A stretch of DNA of 7,541 bases, taken from the NCBI GenBank assembly GCA_001017865.1, contig LATQ01000001.1, positions 2,722,409 to 2,729,949 of the forward strand. Reading direction: 5' to 3'. The notes beneath the pieces were generated by a model. It was not told where the DNA came from and ran no database searches. It saw only the letters and a list, made by a program, of their open reading frames with translations. Shown piece after piece: positions 1 to 6,434 of this stretch. The translations under genes and the position numbers were made by a program. Origin of the DNA: Rhodococcus sp. IITR03. Its GTDB lineage: Bacteria; Actinomycetota; Actinomycetes; Mycobacteriales; Mycobacteriaceae. Within the stretch, counting starts at the first letter, position 1. Every line of letters starts with the position of its first letter.

Positions 1-1411
1 GACCCGGGCCTGATCACGCGGGTCGCGGCGGCGCCGCGCAGGCCGGACTGCCCGTCTCGGCGGCCACGCTCACCCGGCTCGCCGATCACGCCCCGGAACT
101 ACGCGAACCCTGGCCCCGCGAAGCCCTCGACGACTTCCTGGTGCTGCTCGGTTCGGGACGTCGCGCCGTCGACGTCATCGAGTCGCTGGACCGCACAGGA
201 CTGTGGGGGCGGTTGCTCCCCGAATGGGGTGCGGTGCGCGACCTGCCGCCGCGCGACGCCGTCCACACGTGGACCGTGGACAGGCACCTCGTCGAAACCG
301 CCGTCTACGCGAGCGAAACTGCGACGCGGGTCGCCCGGCCGGACCTGCTCGTCCTCGGCGCGTTGCTGCACGACATCGGCAAGGGACGCGGCGGCGACCA
401 CAGCGTGTCGGTGCCGAACTGGCCCTGCAGATCGGACGGCGGATGGGCCTGTGGCCCTCGGACCTGGCGTTGCTCACCTCGATGGTGCGACACCACCTGC
501 TCCTGCCGCACACCGCGACCCGGCGCGATCTCGACGATCCGGAGACCGTGGCCGCGGTCGTCGACGCCCTCGACGGCGATCCGGTGCTGCTCGACCTGCT
601 CCACGCCTTGGCCGAGGCGGATTCGCAGGCCACCGGCCCGGGAGTCTGGGGGGACTGGAAGGCGTCGCTGATCAGGGAACTCGTGCGCCGCTGCCGCATG
701 ATGATGGCGGGGGACGAGTTGCCGGCACCGGATCCGATCGATCCCGCCCTCGCGAACCTCGCCGAGGACGGCGCCTTGCACGTCGCGCTCGAACCACGCG
801 AGGACGGTCGCAGCTTCACCGCGACCTTCGTCGCGCCCGACGAGCGGGGTGTGCTCTCCGACGAGGCCGGCGTGCTCTCGCTGCACGGTCTACGGGTGCT
901 GTCGGCCTCGATCGGCAGTCACGCCGGCAGCACGGTCAACAGCTTCGTCGTGGCCCCGAGATTCGGTTCACCGCCCGAAGCGGCGCTGCTCCGGCAGGAA
1001 CTCGTGCGGGCACGCTCCGGCGACCTCGACCTCCTCGGTGCCCTCGAGACCAAGGACCGCGCCGAACGTGAGAGCAGGCTTCCCGAGCGAACGGCCCGGG
1101 CGGTTCCCGTCAGCGCCGCTCTCGCGCCGCCGCGGATCATCTGGTTCGAAGGATCCGAAGCGGACCAGGTCGTGCTCGAGATCCGGTCGGAGGACCGGAT
1201 CGGTCTGCTGTGCCGCCTCGCGGACGTCTTCGAGCATGTCGGAGCCGACGTGCGGTGGGCACGGGTGAGCACGCTGGGTTCGACGGTGATCGACTCGTTC
1301 TGCGTCGATCTCGCCGGTGCCCACACCCGTGTCTCCCGGGAGCATCTCGAGAAGGAACTGCTGTCGGTCCTGCCTGCCCCCGAGCCGCCTGCGCCCGCCG
1401 ACAGACCGTGA
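1..1411 (+). CDS. glnD: GlnD, PII uridylyltransferase/uridylyl-removing enzyme (5'-partial, two apparent frameshifts)
   Basis: Bifunctional sensor that adds or removes a nucleotidyl group on PII (GlnB/GlnK) according to glutamine; in actinobacteria PII is usually adenylylated. Only about 470 C-terminal residues are present, so the N-terminal nucleotidyltransferase domain lies before the window. The HD domain shows HTWTVDRHL (about 262-288), the metal-binding LLHDIGKG (364-387), GDHS and VRHHL. Two ACT domains follow, beginning near [14 protein letters not shown] (about 820) and [14 protein letters not shown] (about 1168); these sense glutamine in this family. The frame moves from 1 to 3 near base 32 and from 3 to 2 at 410/411. 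Adding one base at each site restores family sequence ([14 protein letters not shown] and [13 protein letters not shown]). The stop is TGA 1409-1411. Sequencing error is much likelier than a pseudogene. In M. tuberculosis glnD also sits directly before ffh, and glnB and amt lie upstream of it; those would be expected outside this window. Confidence 0.93.
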
Positions 1412-1426
1412 CCGACAGATCGTGAC
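1399..1426 (+). repeat. 14-bp tandem duplication across the glnD stop codon
   Basis: Two adjacent copies, CGACAGACCGTGAC (1399-1412) and CGACAGATCGTGAC (1413-1426), differ at one base. The first copy contains the glnD stop codon TGA (1409-1411). The second copy repeats the same TGA just downstream. This looks like a small slippage duplication; no function is implied. Confidence 0.75.
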
Positions 1427-1429
1427 CGC

Positions 1430-1458
1430 GCGGGCGGCCCGCCCTGTGGCGTGGCCAC
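1430..1458 (+). terminator. Possible GC-rich hairpin pair after glnD
   Basis: Two short hairpins stand back to back in the glnD-ffh gap. GCGGG (1430-1434) pairs with CCCGC (1438-1442) over a 3-nt loop. GTGGC (1446-1450) pairs with GCCAC (1454-1458) over a 3-nt loop. There is no U-tract, which is common for actinobacterial terminators but also makes the call weak. Such stems are frequent by chance at this GC content. Confidence 0.25.
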
Positions 1459-1485
1459 CCGCGGTCGCGACGGATCGGGAGCGGT

Positions 1486-1491
1486 TACCCT
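1486..1491 (+). promoter_or_regulatory. Candidate -10 box for ffh
   Basis: TACCCT fits the actinobacterial housekeeping -10 pattern TAnnnT and lies 48 bp before the ffh start. The place where a -35 box should be (about 1463-1468, GGTCGC) shows no good match, so this rests on the -10 alone. A promoter here would let ffh be transcribed independently of glnD. Confidence 0.35.
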
Positions 1492-1526
1492 GGTTCGCAG
1501 CAATGTCCGCATCTTCGTCAGAGCTC

Positions 1527-1531
1527 AGGAG
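1527..1531 (+). promoter_or_regulatory. Ribosome binding site of ffh
   Basis: AGGAG lies 8 nt before GTG 1540. This fixes the ffh start at the GTG that encodes the expected N-terminus (M)FESLSDRL. Confidence 0.8.
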
Positions 1532-1539
1532 CGCATTCG

Positions 1540-3106
1540 GTGTTCGAATCCCTTTCCGACAGGTTGACAGGGGTCCTGAAGGACCTGCGCGGCAAGGGGC
1601 GGCTGTCCGACGCGGACATCGACGCGACCTGCCGTGAGATCCGCCTCGCCCTGCTCGAGGCCGACGTCGCGCTGCCCGTCGTGCGCGAGTTCATCAAGAA
1701 GATCAAGGTGCGCGCCAAGGGCGCCGAGGTGCACGGCGCGCTGAACCCGGCCCAGCAGGTCGTCAAGATCGTCAACGAGGAACTCGTCGGGATCCTCGGC
1801 GGCGAGACCCGTCGTCTGCAGTTCGCGAAGACCCCGCCGACGGTCATCATGCTCGCCGGTCTGCAGGGTGCCGGTAAGACCACCCTCGCGGGCAAGCTCG
1901 CGAAGTGGCTCAAGGCGCAGGGACACACCCCGATGCTGGTCGCCTGCGACCTCCAGCGTCCCGGCGCTGTCACCCAGCTGCAGGTGGTCGGTGAGCGTGC
2001 CGGCGTGTCGGTCTTCGCTCCCCATCCCGGCACCTCCATCGGCGGAGGCGAGAACGAACTCGGAGTCACCGCTGCGACCCGATCGCCGTGGCCGAGCAGG
2101 GCATCGCCGAGGCGCGCAACAAGCAGTACGACGTGGTCATCGTCGACACCGCCGGTCGCCTCGGTATCGACCAGGAACTCATGGCGCAGGCCGCGGGCAT
2201 CCGCGACGCCGTGCAGCCCGACGAGGTGCTGTTCGTCCTCGACGCGATGATCGGTCAGGACGCCGTGAGTACCGCCGAGGCGTTCCGCGAGGGCGTCGGC
2301 TTCACCGGCGTGGTGCTCACCAAGCTCGACGGCGACGCCCGTGGTGGTGCCGCGCTCAGCGTCCGCGAGCTCACCGGCCAGCCGATCATGTTCGCCTCCA
2401 CCGGTGAGAAGCTCGAGGACTTCGACGTCTTCCACCCCGAGCGCATGGCCAGCCGCATCCTCGGCATGGGCGACGTGCTCACCCTGATCGAGCAGGCCGA
2501 GCAGGTCTTCGACGCCGAGCAGGCCGAGGCCACCGCCAACAAGATCGGTTCGGGCGAGCTCACCCTCGAGGACTTCCTCGAGCAGATGATGGCCGTGCGG
2601 AAGATGGGCCCCATCGCCAATCTTCTGGGCATGCTGCCCGGAGCCGGCAGATGAAGGACGCCCTGGCCAACGTCGACGAGAAGCAGCTCGACCGCATCCA
2701 GGCGATCATCCGCGGCATGACGCCGGAGGAGCGCGCCAACCCGAAGATCATCAACGGCTCGCGGCGACTGCGTATCGCCAATGGTTCCGGTGTGAAGGTC
2801 TCCGACGTCAACCAGCTCGTCGACCGGTTCTTCGAGGCCCGGAAGATGATGACGGCCATGGCCGGCCAGATGGGCATGCCGGGCGCACGCAAGAACCAGC
2901 GCAAGAAGGGCAAGAAGGGGAAGAAGGGCGGTCGCGGACCGACGCCGCCGAAGGTGCGGGGCGGTATGCCCGGCGGCTTCCCCGGTCTCCCGGGTGGCAT
3001 GCCCGCCGGGATGCCCGACCTGTCGAAGATGCCGAAGGGCCTCGACGAGCTTCCTCCGGGACTCGAGAACTTCGACCTGTCGAAGCTGAAGTTCCCCAAG
3101 AACTGA
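1540..3106 (+). CDS. ffh: Ffh, signal recognition particle GTPase (SRP54), two apparent frameshifts
   Basis: Protein subunit of the cytoplasmic SRP. It binds 4.5S RNA and signal peptides of nascent membrane proteins and delivers them to FtsY and the Sec translocon. The helical N domain begins (M)[17 protein letters not shown]. The G domain has the P-loop GLQGAGKTT (about 1858), [12 protein letters not shown] (about 1948), DTAGRLG (about 2145) and [10 protein letters not shown] (about 2320). The methionine-rich M domain runs from about 2460 to 2860. A lysine-rich stretch and a Gly/Met/Pro-rich tail end at TGA 3104-3106. GTG 1540 is chosen for its Shine-Dalgarno and conserved N-terminus. Single-base losses at about 2074 (VTA then [10 protein letters not shown] is expected) and 2648/2649 ([15 protein letters not shown] is expected) split the gene into three frames. 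With both restored it encodes 522 residues, normal for mycobacterial-type Ffh. An essential protein is not expected to be broken, so these look like sequence errors. Confidence 0.96.
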
Positions 3107-3118
3107 GCCGGGCCGGGG

Positions 3119-4225
3119 ATGACCGTGACCGAGGGTGATGCGCGTTCCTTCGTGGTGCGGGGCCGGTCGTTGGCCGACGACGAAACCGTCGAGCTGTTCG
3201 TCGGGGCCGACGGATCGTTTACGGCCGAGCCCGGCCGCGACGCCGAGGTGCTCTGTGCCGACGGCTGGATCCTGCCGGGCCTCGTCGACGCGCACTGCCA
3301 CGTCGGCATCAGGTTCGGCGGGGGAGCGGAGGACGAGGAGGGTCTGCTCGCGCAGGCCGTCACCGAACGCGACGCGGGTGTCCTGCTGCTCCGTGACGCC
3401 GGTTCACCTGTCGACACCCGGGCCCTCGATCAGCGGGCGGACCTGCCCCGGGTCATCCGGGCGGCACATCGCTCTGCCCAAGCGCTACATCCGCGGCTGC
3501 CCGTCGACCTCGAGGACGAGTCGCAGCTGCCCGACGAAGTGGCCCGTCAGGCCCGGGCCGGCGACGGCTGGGTCAAACTCATCGGCGACTGGATCGACCG
3601 GGAGGTCGGCGACCTCGCTCCGCTGTGGAGCGACGAGATCCTCGTCGAGGCGATCGCCGCGGCCCACCGCGAAGGCGCGCGGGTGACGGCGCACGTCTTC
3701 GGTGAGGACGCCCTGCCCGGACTGCTCGCGGCGGGGATCGACTGCATCGAGCACGGCACGGGCCTGACCGACGAGACCATCGCGACGATGGCCGCGCACG
3801 GCACCGCGCTCGTGCCCACACTGGTCAATATCGAGAACTTCCCGGACATCGCCGATTCGGCGACGCGATTCCCGGTGTACGCGGCGCACATGCGCGCACT
3901 GTACGCGCGCCTCGACGAGACCATCGGCTCCGCCCACGAGGCCGGCATCCCGATCTACGCGGGCACCGATGCCGGTGGCCAGGTGCAGCACGGGCGCATC
4001 GCCGACGAGATCGCATCGCTCGTGCGCGTGGGTCTCGACCCCACCGGGCGTACGCCGCGGCGAGCTGGAAGGCCCGCGCGTGCTCGGGCATCCGAGTCTC
4101 GAGCCGGGGACGTCGGCGGATTTCGTCGTGTACCGGGAGGATCCGCGCAGCGACCCGCGGCCGCGCGTCCCGATCTCGTGGTTCTCCGCGGCCGAGTGGT
4201 CTCGGGGAGCCCTGCGCGCTTGTAG
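3119..4225 (+). CDS. Metal-dependent amidohydrolase (imidazolonepropionase-like), several apparent indels
   Basis: Member of the amidohydrolase superfamily with a TIM-barrel metal centre; substrate unknown, predicted cytoplasmic. The start of the barrel has GLVDAHCH (His59 and His61). Later come WVKLIGDW (Lys about 153, candidate carbamylated ligand), VTAHVFGEDA (His192), IDCIEHGTG (His212) and IYAGTDAGG (Asp284), the usual ligand set in order. The C-terminus should read SWKARAWLGHPSLEPGTSAD followed by a beta-strand, LVVLRGRVV. The printed frame is garbled twice. Net loss of two bases near 3460-3464 and one at 3497/3498 hides HIALPKRYIRG. Losses at 4048/4049, 4082/4083 and 4160/4161 hide the C-terminal segment. 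Each cluster totals three bases, so the frame stays open and the stop at 4223-4225 is right, but about 50 residues are mistranslated. The start ATG is 12 bp after ffh with a poor Shine-Dalgarno, which suggests coupling. The position matches M. tuberculosis Rv2915c. Confidence 0.88.
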   Translation: MTVTEGDARSFVVRGRSLADDETVELFVGADGSFTAEPGRDAEVLCADGWILPGLVDAHCHVGIRFGGGAEDEEGLLAQAVTERDAGVLLLRDAGSPVDTRALDQRADLPRVIRAAHRSAQALHPRLPVDLEDESQLPDEVARQARAGDGWVKLIGDWIDREVGDLAPLWSDEILVEAIAAAHREGARVTAHVFGEDALPGLLAAGIDCIEHGTGLTDETIATMAAHGTALVPTLVNIENFPDIADSATRFPVYAAHMRALYARLDETIGSAHEAGIPIYAGTDAGGQVQHGRIADEIASLVRVGLDPTGRTPRRAGRPARARASESRAGDVGGFRRVPGGSAQRPAAARPDLVVLRGRVVSGSPARL

Positions 4226-4240
4226 GGGGTGCGCGGGGTC

Positions 4241-4255
4241 ACCGGGTGCCGGTTT
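4241..4255 (+). terminator. Weak hairpin after the amidohydrolase gene
   Basis: ACCGG (4241-4245) pairs with CCGGT (4249-4253) over a 3-nt loop and is followed by TT. It begins 15 bp after the stop codon. The stem is only 5 bp, so this is a tentative end point for the ffh-amidohydrolase transcript. It overlaps the spot where the -35 box of the next operon would lie. Confidence 0.2.
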
Positions 4256-4276
4256 CGTCCTGGCTCACGCGTCTGG

Positions 4277-4282
4277 CAGAAT
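4277..4282 (+). promoter_or_regulatory. Candidate -10 box of the rpsP operon
   Basis: CAGAAT, in the context TGGCAGAATGG, is the best -10-like hexamer in the 193-bp gap before rpsP. The -35 region about 17-18 bp upstream is TTTCGTC (4253-4259), a weak match. Transcription from here would give a 5' leader of roughly 130 nt. An alternative start region is around GGCTAGAGG (4328-4336). Neither is certain. Confidence 0.35.
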
Positions 4283-4357
4283 GGTTCGCTGTCGTCGCAT
4301 CCGGTTACGTACCGCGCGGCGGTCACAGGCTAGAGGCAAAACCGGGCGTGCCAGAAG

Positions 4358-4390
4358 GGCGCGTCGTCCGAATTGCACGTGACACGCGCC
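4358..4390 (+). promoter_or_regulatory. Leader hairpin upstream of the rpsP ribosome binding site
   Basis: GGCGCGT (4358-4364) and ACGCGCC (4384-4390) form a perfect 7-bp stem with a 19-nt loop that contains the palindrome CACGTG (4376-4381). It ends 13 nt before the Shine-Dalgarno AAGGAG. In the leader mRNA it could influence translation initiation or termination. No U-tract follows. A regulatory role is inference from position only. Confidence 0.4.
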
Positions 4391-4403
4391 TCGGCGCACC
4401 CCG

Positions 4404-4409
4404 AAGGAG
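4404..4409 (+). promoter_or_regulatory. Ribosome binding site of rpsP
   Basis: AAGGAG, the strongest Shine-Dalgarno in the window, lies 9 nt before GTG 4419 and fixes the rpsP start at [11 protein letters not shown]. Confidence 0.85.
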
Positions 4410-4418
4410 AACACAGCA

Positions 4419-4862
4419 GTGGCTGTCAAGATCAAGCTCACCCGTCTCGGCAAGATCCGCAACCCGCAGTACCGCATCGTCGTCGCGGACTCGCGCACCC
4501 GCCGCAACGGCCGGGCCATCGAGACCATCGGCAAGTACCACCCGAAGGAAGAGCCTTCGCTGATCGAGATCGACTCGGAGCGTGCGCAGTACTGGCTGAA
4601 CGTCGGCGCGCAGCCGACCGAGCCGGTCCTCAACCTCTTCAAGATCACCGGTGACTGGCAGAAGTTCAAGGGCCTGCCGGGTGCCGAGGGCACGCTGAAG
4701 AAGGCGGAGCCGAAGCCGTCCAAGCTCGAGCTGTTCCAGGCCGCCCTCGCGCAGGCCGAGAACGAGCCGGCTGCCGAGCCGTCACGCCCAAGAAGAAGAA
4801 GGCTGCCAAGGAAGAGTCCGCCGAGGCGTCCACCGAGCCGAGTCCACCGAGCCGCCGAGTAA
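4419..4862 (+). CDS. rpsP: 30S ribosomal protein S16 (three apparent indels in the C-terminal tail)
   Basis: Small-subunit protein that binds 16S rRNA early and helps assemble the 5' domain of the 30S particle. The S16 core is intact: [40 protein letters not shown], then the [20 protein letters not shown] motif. Actinobacterial S16 carries a long charged tail. Here the printed frame turns into an Arg/Pro-rich run after about residue 121. Restoring one G at 4781/4782, one near 4841 and one near 4854 gives a typical tail ([18 protein letters not shown], then EAESTEPAE) with the same stop, TAA 4860-4862, and about 148 residues. The arginine-rich tail is therefore an artefact. GTG start with strong RBS. 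First gene of the rpsP-khpA-rimM-trmD operon. Confidence 0.96.
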   Translation: MAVKIKLTRLGKIRNPQYRIVVADSRTRRNGRAIETIGKYHPKEEPSLIEIDSERAQYWLNVGAQPTEPVLNLFKITGDWQKFKGLPGAEGTLKKAEPKPSKLELFQAALAQAENEPAAEPSRPRRRRLPRKSPPRRPPSRVHRAAE

Positions 4863-5104
4863 TGAGCGCCGTGGTCGCCGATGCCGTCGAGCATCTCGTT
4901 CGTGGAATCGTCGCCCATCCCGACGACGTCCGCGTCGACCTGATCGCGGGCCGTCGGGGCCGCACCGTCGAGGTGCACGTCAATCCCGACGACCTCGGCA
5001 AGGTCATCGGCCGCGGCGGTCGTACCGCGACCGCGCTGCGGACCCTCGTCACCGGCATCGGTGGCCGGGGTATCCGTGTCGACGTCGTCGACACCGACCG
5101 CTAG
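4862..5104 (+). CDS. khpA: KhpA, small KH-domain RNA-binding protein
   Basis: An 80-residue protein made of a single KH domain. The signature G-x-x-G loop is GRGG (residues 50-53) inside [20 protein letters not shown]. In other Gram-positive bacteria KhpA pairs with KhpB (Jag/EloR) as an RNA chaperone that affects cell division and elongation; the same here is an inference from the family. No khpB is in this window; it is usually located near the replication origin with rnpA and yidC. The ATG overlaps the rpsP stop by one base (TAATG) and has no clear Shine-Dalgarno of its own, so translation is probably coupled to rpsP. The short length is normal for the family. The gene order S16-KH-RimM-TrmD is widely conserved in Gram-positive bacteria. 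Confidence 0.95.
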   Translation: MSAVVADAVEHLVRGIVAHPDDVRVDLIAGRRGRTVEVHVNPDDLGKVIGRGGRTATALRTLVTGIGGRGIRVDVVDTDR

Positions 5105-5114
5105 GCGAGCGTCG

Positions 5115-5705
5115 ATGGAGCTCGTCGTGGGCCGTGTGGCCAAGTCGCACGGCATCCGAGGCGAAGTCGTCGTCGAGGTTCGCACCGACGAACCCGAGGA
5201 GCGCTTCGCCGTCGGCGCGGTCCTGCGTGGCCGTAAGCCTCGCGACAAGCACCTGCACGAGTACACAGTGGAAGCCGCCCGGGAACACTCCGGGCGGCTT
5301 CTGCTGCGCCTGCAGGGCATCGACGGTCGCGACGCCGCCGACGCACTGCGCGGCGTGCTGTTCGTCGTCGACAGCGCCGACCTTCCGCCGTCCGACGACC
5401 CGGACGAGTTCTACGATCACGAACTCGAAGGGTTGACGGTGCGGATCGTCGCCGGTCGCCCCGACGGCGGAACCGAGGTCGGCACCGTCCGCGAGGTCCT
5501 GCACACGGCCGCCGGCGAACTGCTGTCGATCCGGCCTGCCGGCCAGGAGCGCGGAGAGTTGCTCGTCCCGTTCGTCACCGAGATCGTCCCGACGGTATCG
5601 GTCCGGGACGGCGTGATCGAGATCGATCCGCCCGAAGGACTCCTCGACCCCGACTTCGGGGAACCGCCGTCCAAGAAGAAGAAGTCGACCGAGGGGAAGC
5701 AGTAG
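5115..5705 (+). CDS. rimM: RimM, 16S rRNA processing / 30S maturation factor
   Basis: Assembly factor that binds S19 and helps mature the 30S head. The N-terminal beta-barrel begins [20 protein letters not shown]. The link region has [14 protein letters not shown] sequence ([20 protein letters not shown]). The PRC-barrel follows from about [12 protein letters not shown] to the conserved [14 protein letters not shown] and [12 protein letters not shown] lysine-rich tail (KKKKS) closes the 196-residue protein, which is a normal length with no visible frame errors. ATG 5115 is preferred because it gives the conserved MELVVGRV start; an in-frame upstream ATG at 5061 lies inside khpA and would add 18 unrelated residues. 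GGCGAG at 5104-5109 is a modest Shine-Dalgarno. The gap after khpA is 10 nt. Confidence 0.96.
   Translation: MELVVGRVAKSHGIRGEVVVEVRTDEPEERFAVGAVLRGRKPRDKHLHEYTVEAAREHSGRLLLRLQGIDGRDAADALRGVLFVVDSADLPPSDDPDEFYDHELEGLTVRIVAGRPDGGTEVGTVREVLHTAAGELLSIRPAGQERGELLVPFVTEIVPTVSVRDGVIEIDPPEGLLDPDFGEPPSKKKKSTEGKQ
5271..5301 (+). repeat. Perfect 12-bp inverted repeat inside rimM
   Basis: GAAGCCGCCCGG (5271-5282) and CCGGGCGGCTTC (5290-5301) are exact reverse complements around a 7-nt loop, GAACACT. In mRNA this is a very stable hairpin. It encodes part of [12 protein letters not shown], the end of the first barrel. No U-tract follows, so it is not a standard terminator. Confidence 0.7.
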
Positions 5706-5708
5706 TCC

Positions 5709-6416
5709 GTGCGGCTCGACGTCGTCACCATCTTCCCCGAATATCTCGAACCCCTGCGCGTCGCCCTGCTCGGCAAGGCGATCGACAAGGGGCTCATCTC
5801 CGTCGGCGTGCACAACCTGCGCGACTGGACGCACGACGTGCACAAGGCCGTCGACGACGCGCCCTACGGCGGCGGACCGGGCATGGTCATGAAACCCACC
5901 GTGTGGGGACCGGCGCTCGACGACGTGCTCGCCGGACCCGACGGTGAAACCGATCCCGACGTCCTGCTCGTCGTCCCGACTCCCGCCGGCCGCCGCTTCG
6001 ATCAGGCCACCGCACAACGGTGGTCGAAGGAGAAGCGGATCGTCTTCGCCTGCGGCCGCTACGAGGGAATCGACCAGCGCGTCTTCGACGATGCCGCGCG
6101 GCGCGTGCGCGTCGAAGAGGTGAGCATCGGCGACTACGTCCTCATCGGTGGGGAGGTCGCCGTTCTCGTCATGGTCGAGGCCGTCGTCCGGCTGCTGCCC
6201 GGGGTGCTCGGCAATCAGCAGTCGCACCAGGAGGATTCGTTCTCCGACGGACTGCTCGAAGGACCGAGCTACACCCGGCCGGCGGTGTGGCGCGACCTCG
6301 AGGTGCCGCCGGTGCTGCTGTCCGGCGACCACGGCAAGGTCGCCCGCTGGCGCCACGAGCAGTCGCTCGAACGCACCCGCGAACGACGACCCGACCTGCT
6401 CCCGTCCGACGACTGA
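5709..6416 (+). CDS. trmD: TrmD, tRNA (guanine37-N1)-methyltransferase
   Basis: SAM-dependent SPOUT enzyme that methylates G37 next to the anticodon and so prevents +1 frameshifting. It works as a homodimer. The protein starts (M)[15 protein letters not shown] and has the [10 protein letters not shown] loop (residues 52-61). The trefoil-knot SAM site comprises GRYEGID (116-122) and [11 protein letters not shown] (139-149). [17 protein letters not shown] (176-192) holds the conserved catalytic Asp (Asp177, matching E. coli Asp169). The protein ends shortly after the PPVLLSGDH helix region at 235 residues, which is the usual actinobacterial length. GTG start 3 nt after the rimM stop; the purine-rich GAGGGGAAG just inside the end of rimM can serve as Shine-Dalgarno, so expression is coupled. 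Last gene of the operon. No frame errors seen. Confidence 0.97.
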   Translation: MRLDVVTIFPEYLEPLRVALLGKAIDKGLISVGVHNLRDWTHDVHKAVDDAPYGGGPGMVMKPTVWGPALDDVLAGPDGETDPDVLLVVPTPAGRRFDQATAQRWSKEKRIVFACGRYEGIDQRVFDDAARRVRVEEVSIGDYVLIGGEVAVLVMVEAVVRLLPGVLGNQQSHQEDSFSDGLLEGPSYTRPAVWRDLEVPPVLLSGDHGKVARWRHEQSLERTRERRPDLLPSDD

Positions 6417-6431
6417 CGCCGCGCCGGACGG
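6402..6431. terminator. Possible terminator stem between convergent trmD and lppW
   Basis: CCGTCCG (6402-6408) and CGGACGG (6425-6431) form a perfect 7-bp stem with a 16-nt loop spanning the trmD stop codon and the 18-bp gap to the opposing gene. Being symmetrical, it could act on both strands. The large loop and lack of a T-run make this tentative. Confidence 0.3.
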
Positions 6432-6434
6432 CCC

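Noticed and set aside
1..1411. glnD as a genuine pseudogene
   Set aside because: The breaks are single missing bases in G/C runs, the rest of the sequence is fully conserved, and the same error type affects essential ffh and rpsP nearby.
2088..2654. ffh as three separate overlapping genes (1540-2250, 2088-2654, 2651-3106)
   Set aside because: The three pieces are consecutive parts of one Ffh, joined by restoring one base at 2074 and one at 2648/2649.
2255..3301. 348-codon minus-strand open frame across ffh
   Set aside because: Antisense to the M domain of Ffh, no recognisable domain; composition is explained by GC-rich codons on the other strand.
4265..5320. 351-codon minus-strand open frame across rpsP, khpA and rimM
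   Set aside because: Covers three conserved genes in antisense and has no plausible start signal or domain.
5049..6356. 435-codon open frame on the minus strand across rimM and trmD
   Set aside because: It is the antisense shadow of two well-supported genes. High GC leaves few stop codons on the opposite strand. The translation is low-complexity and matches no family I know.
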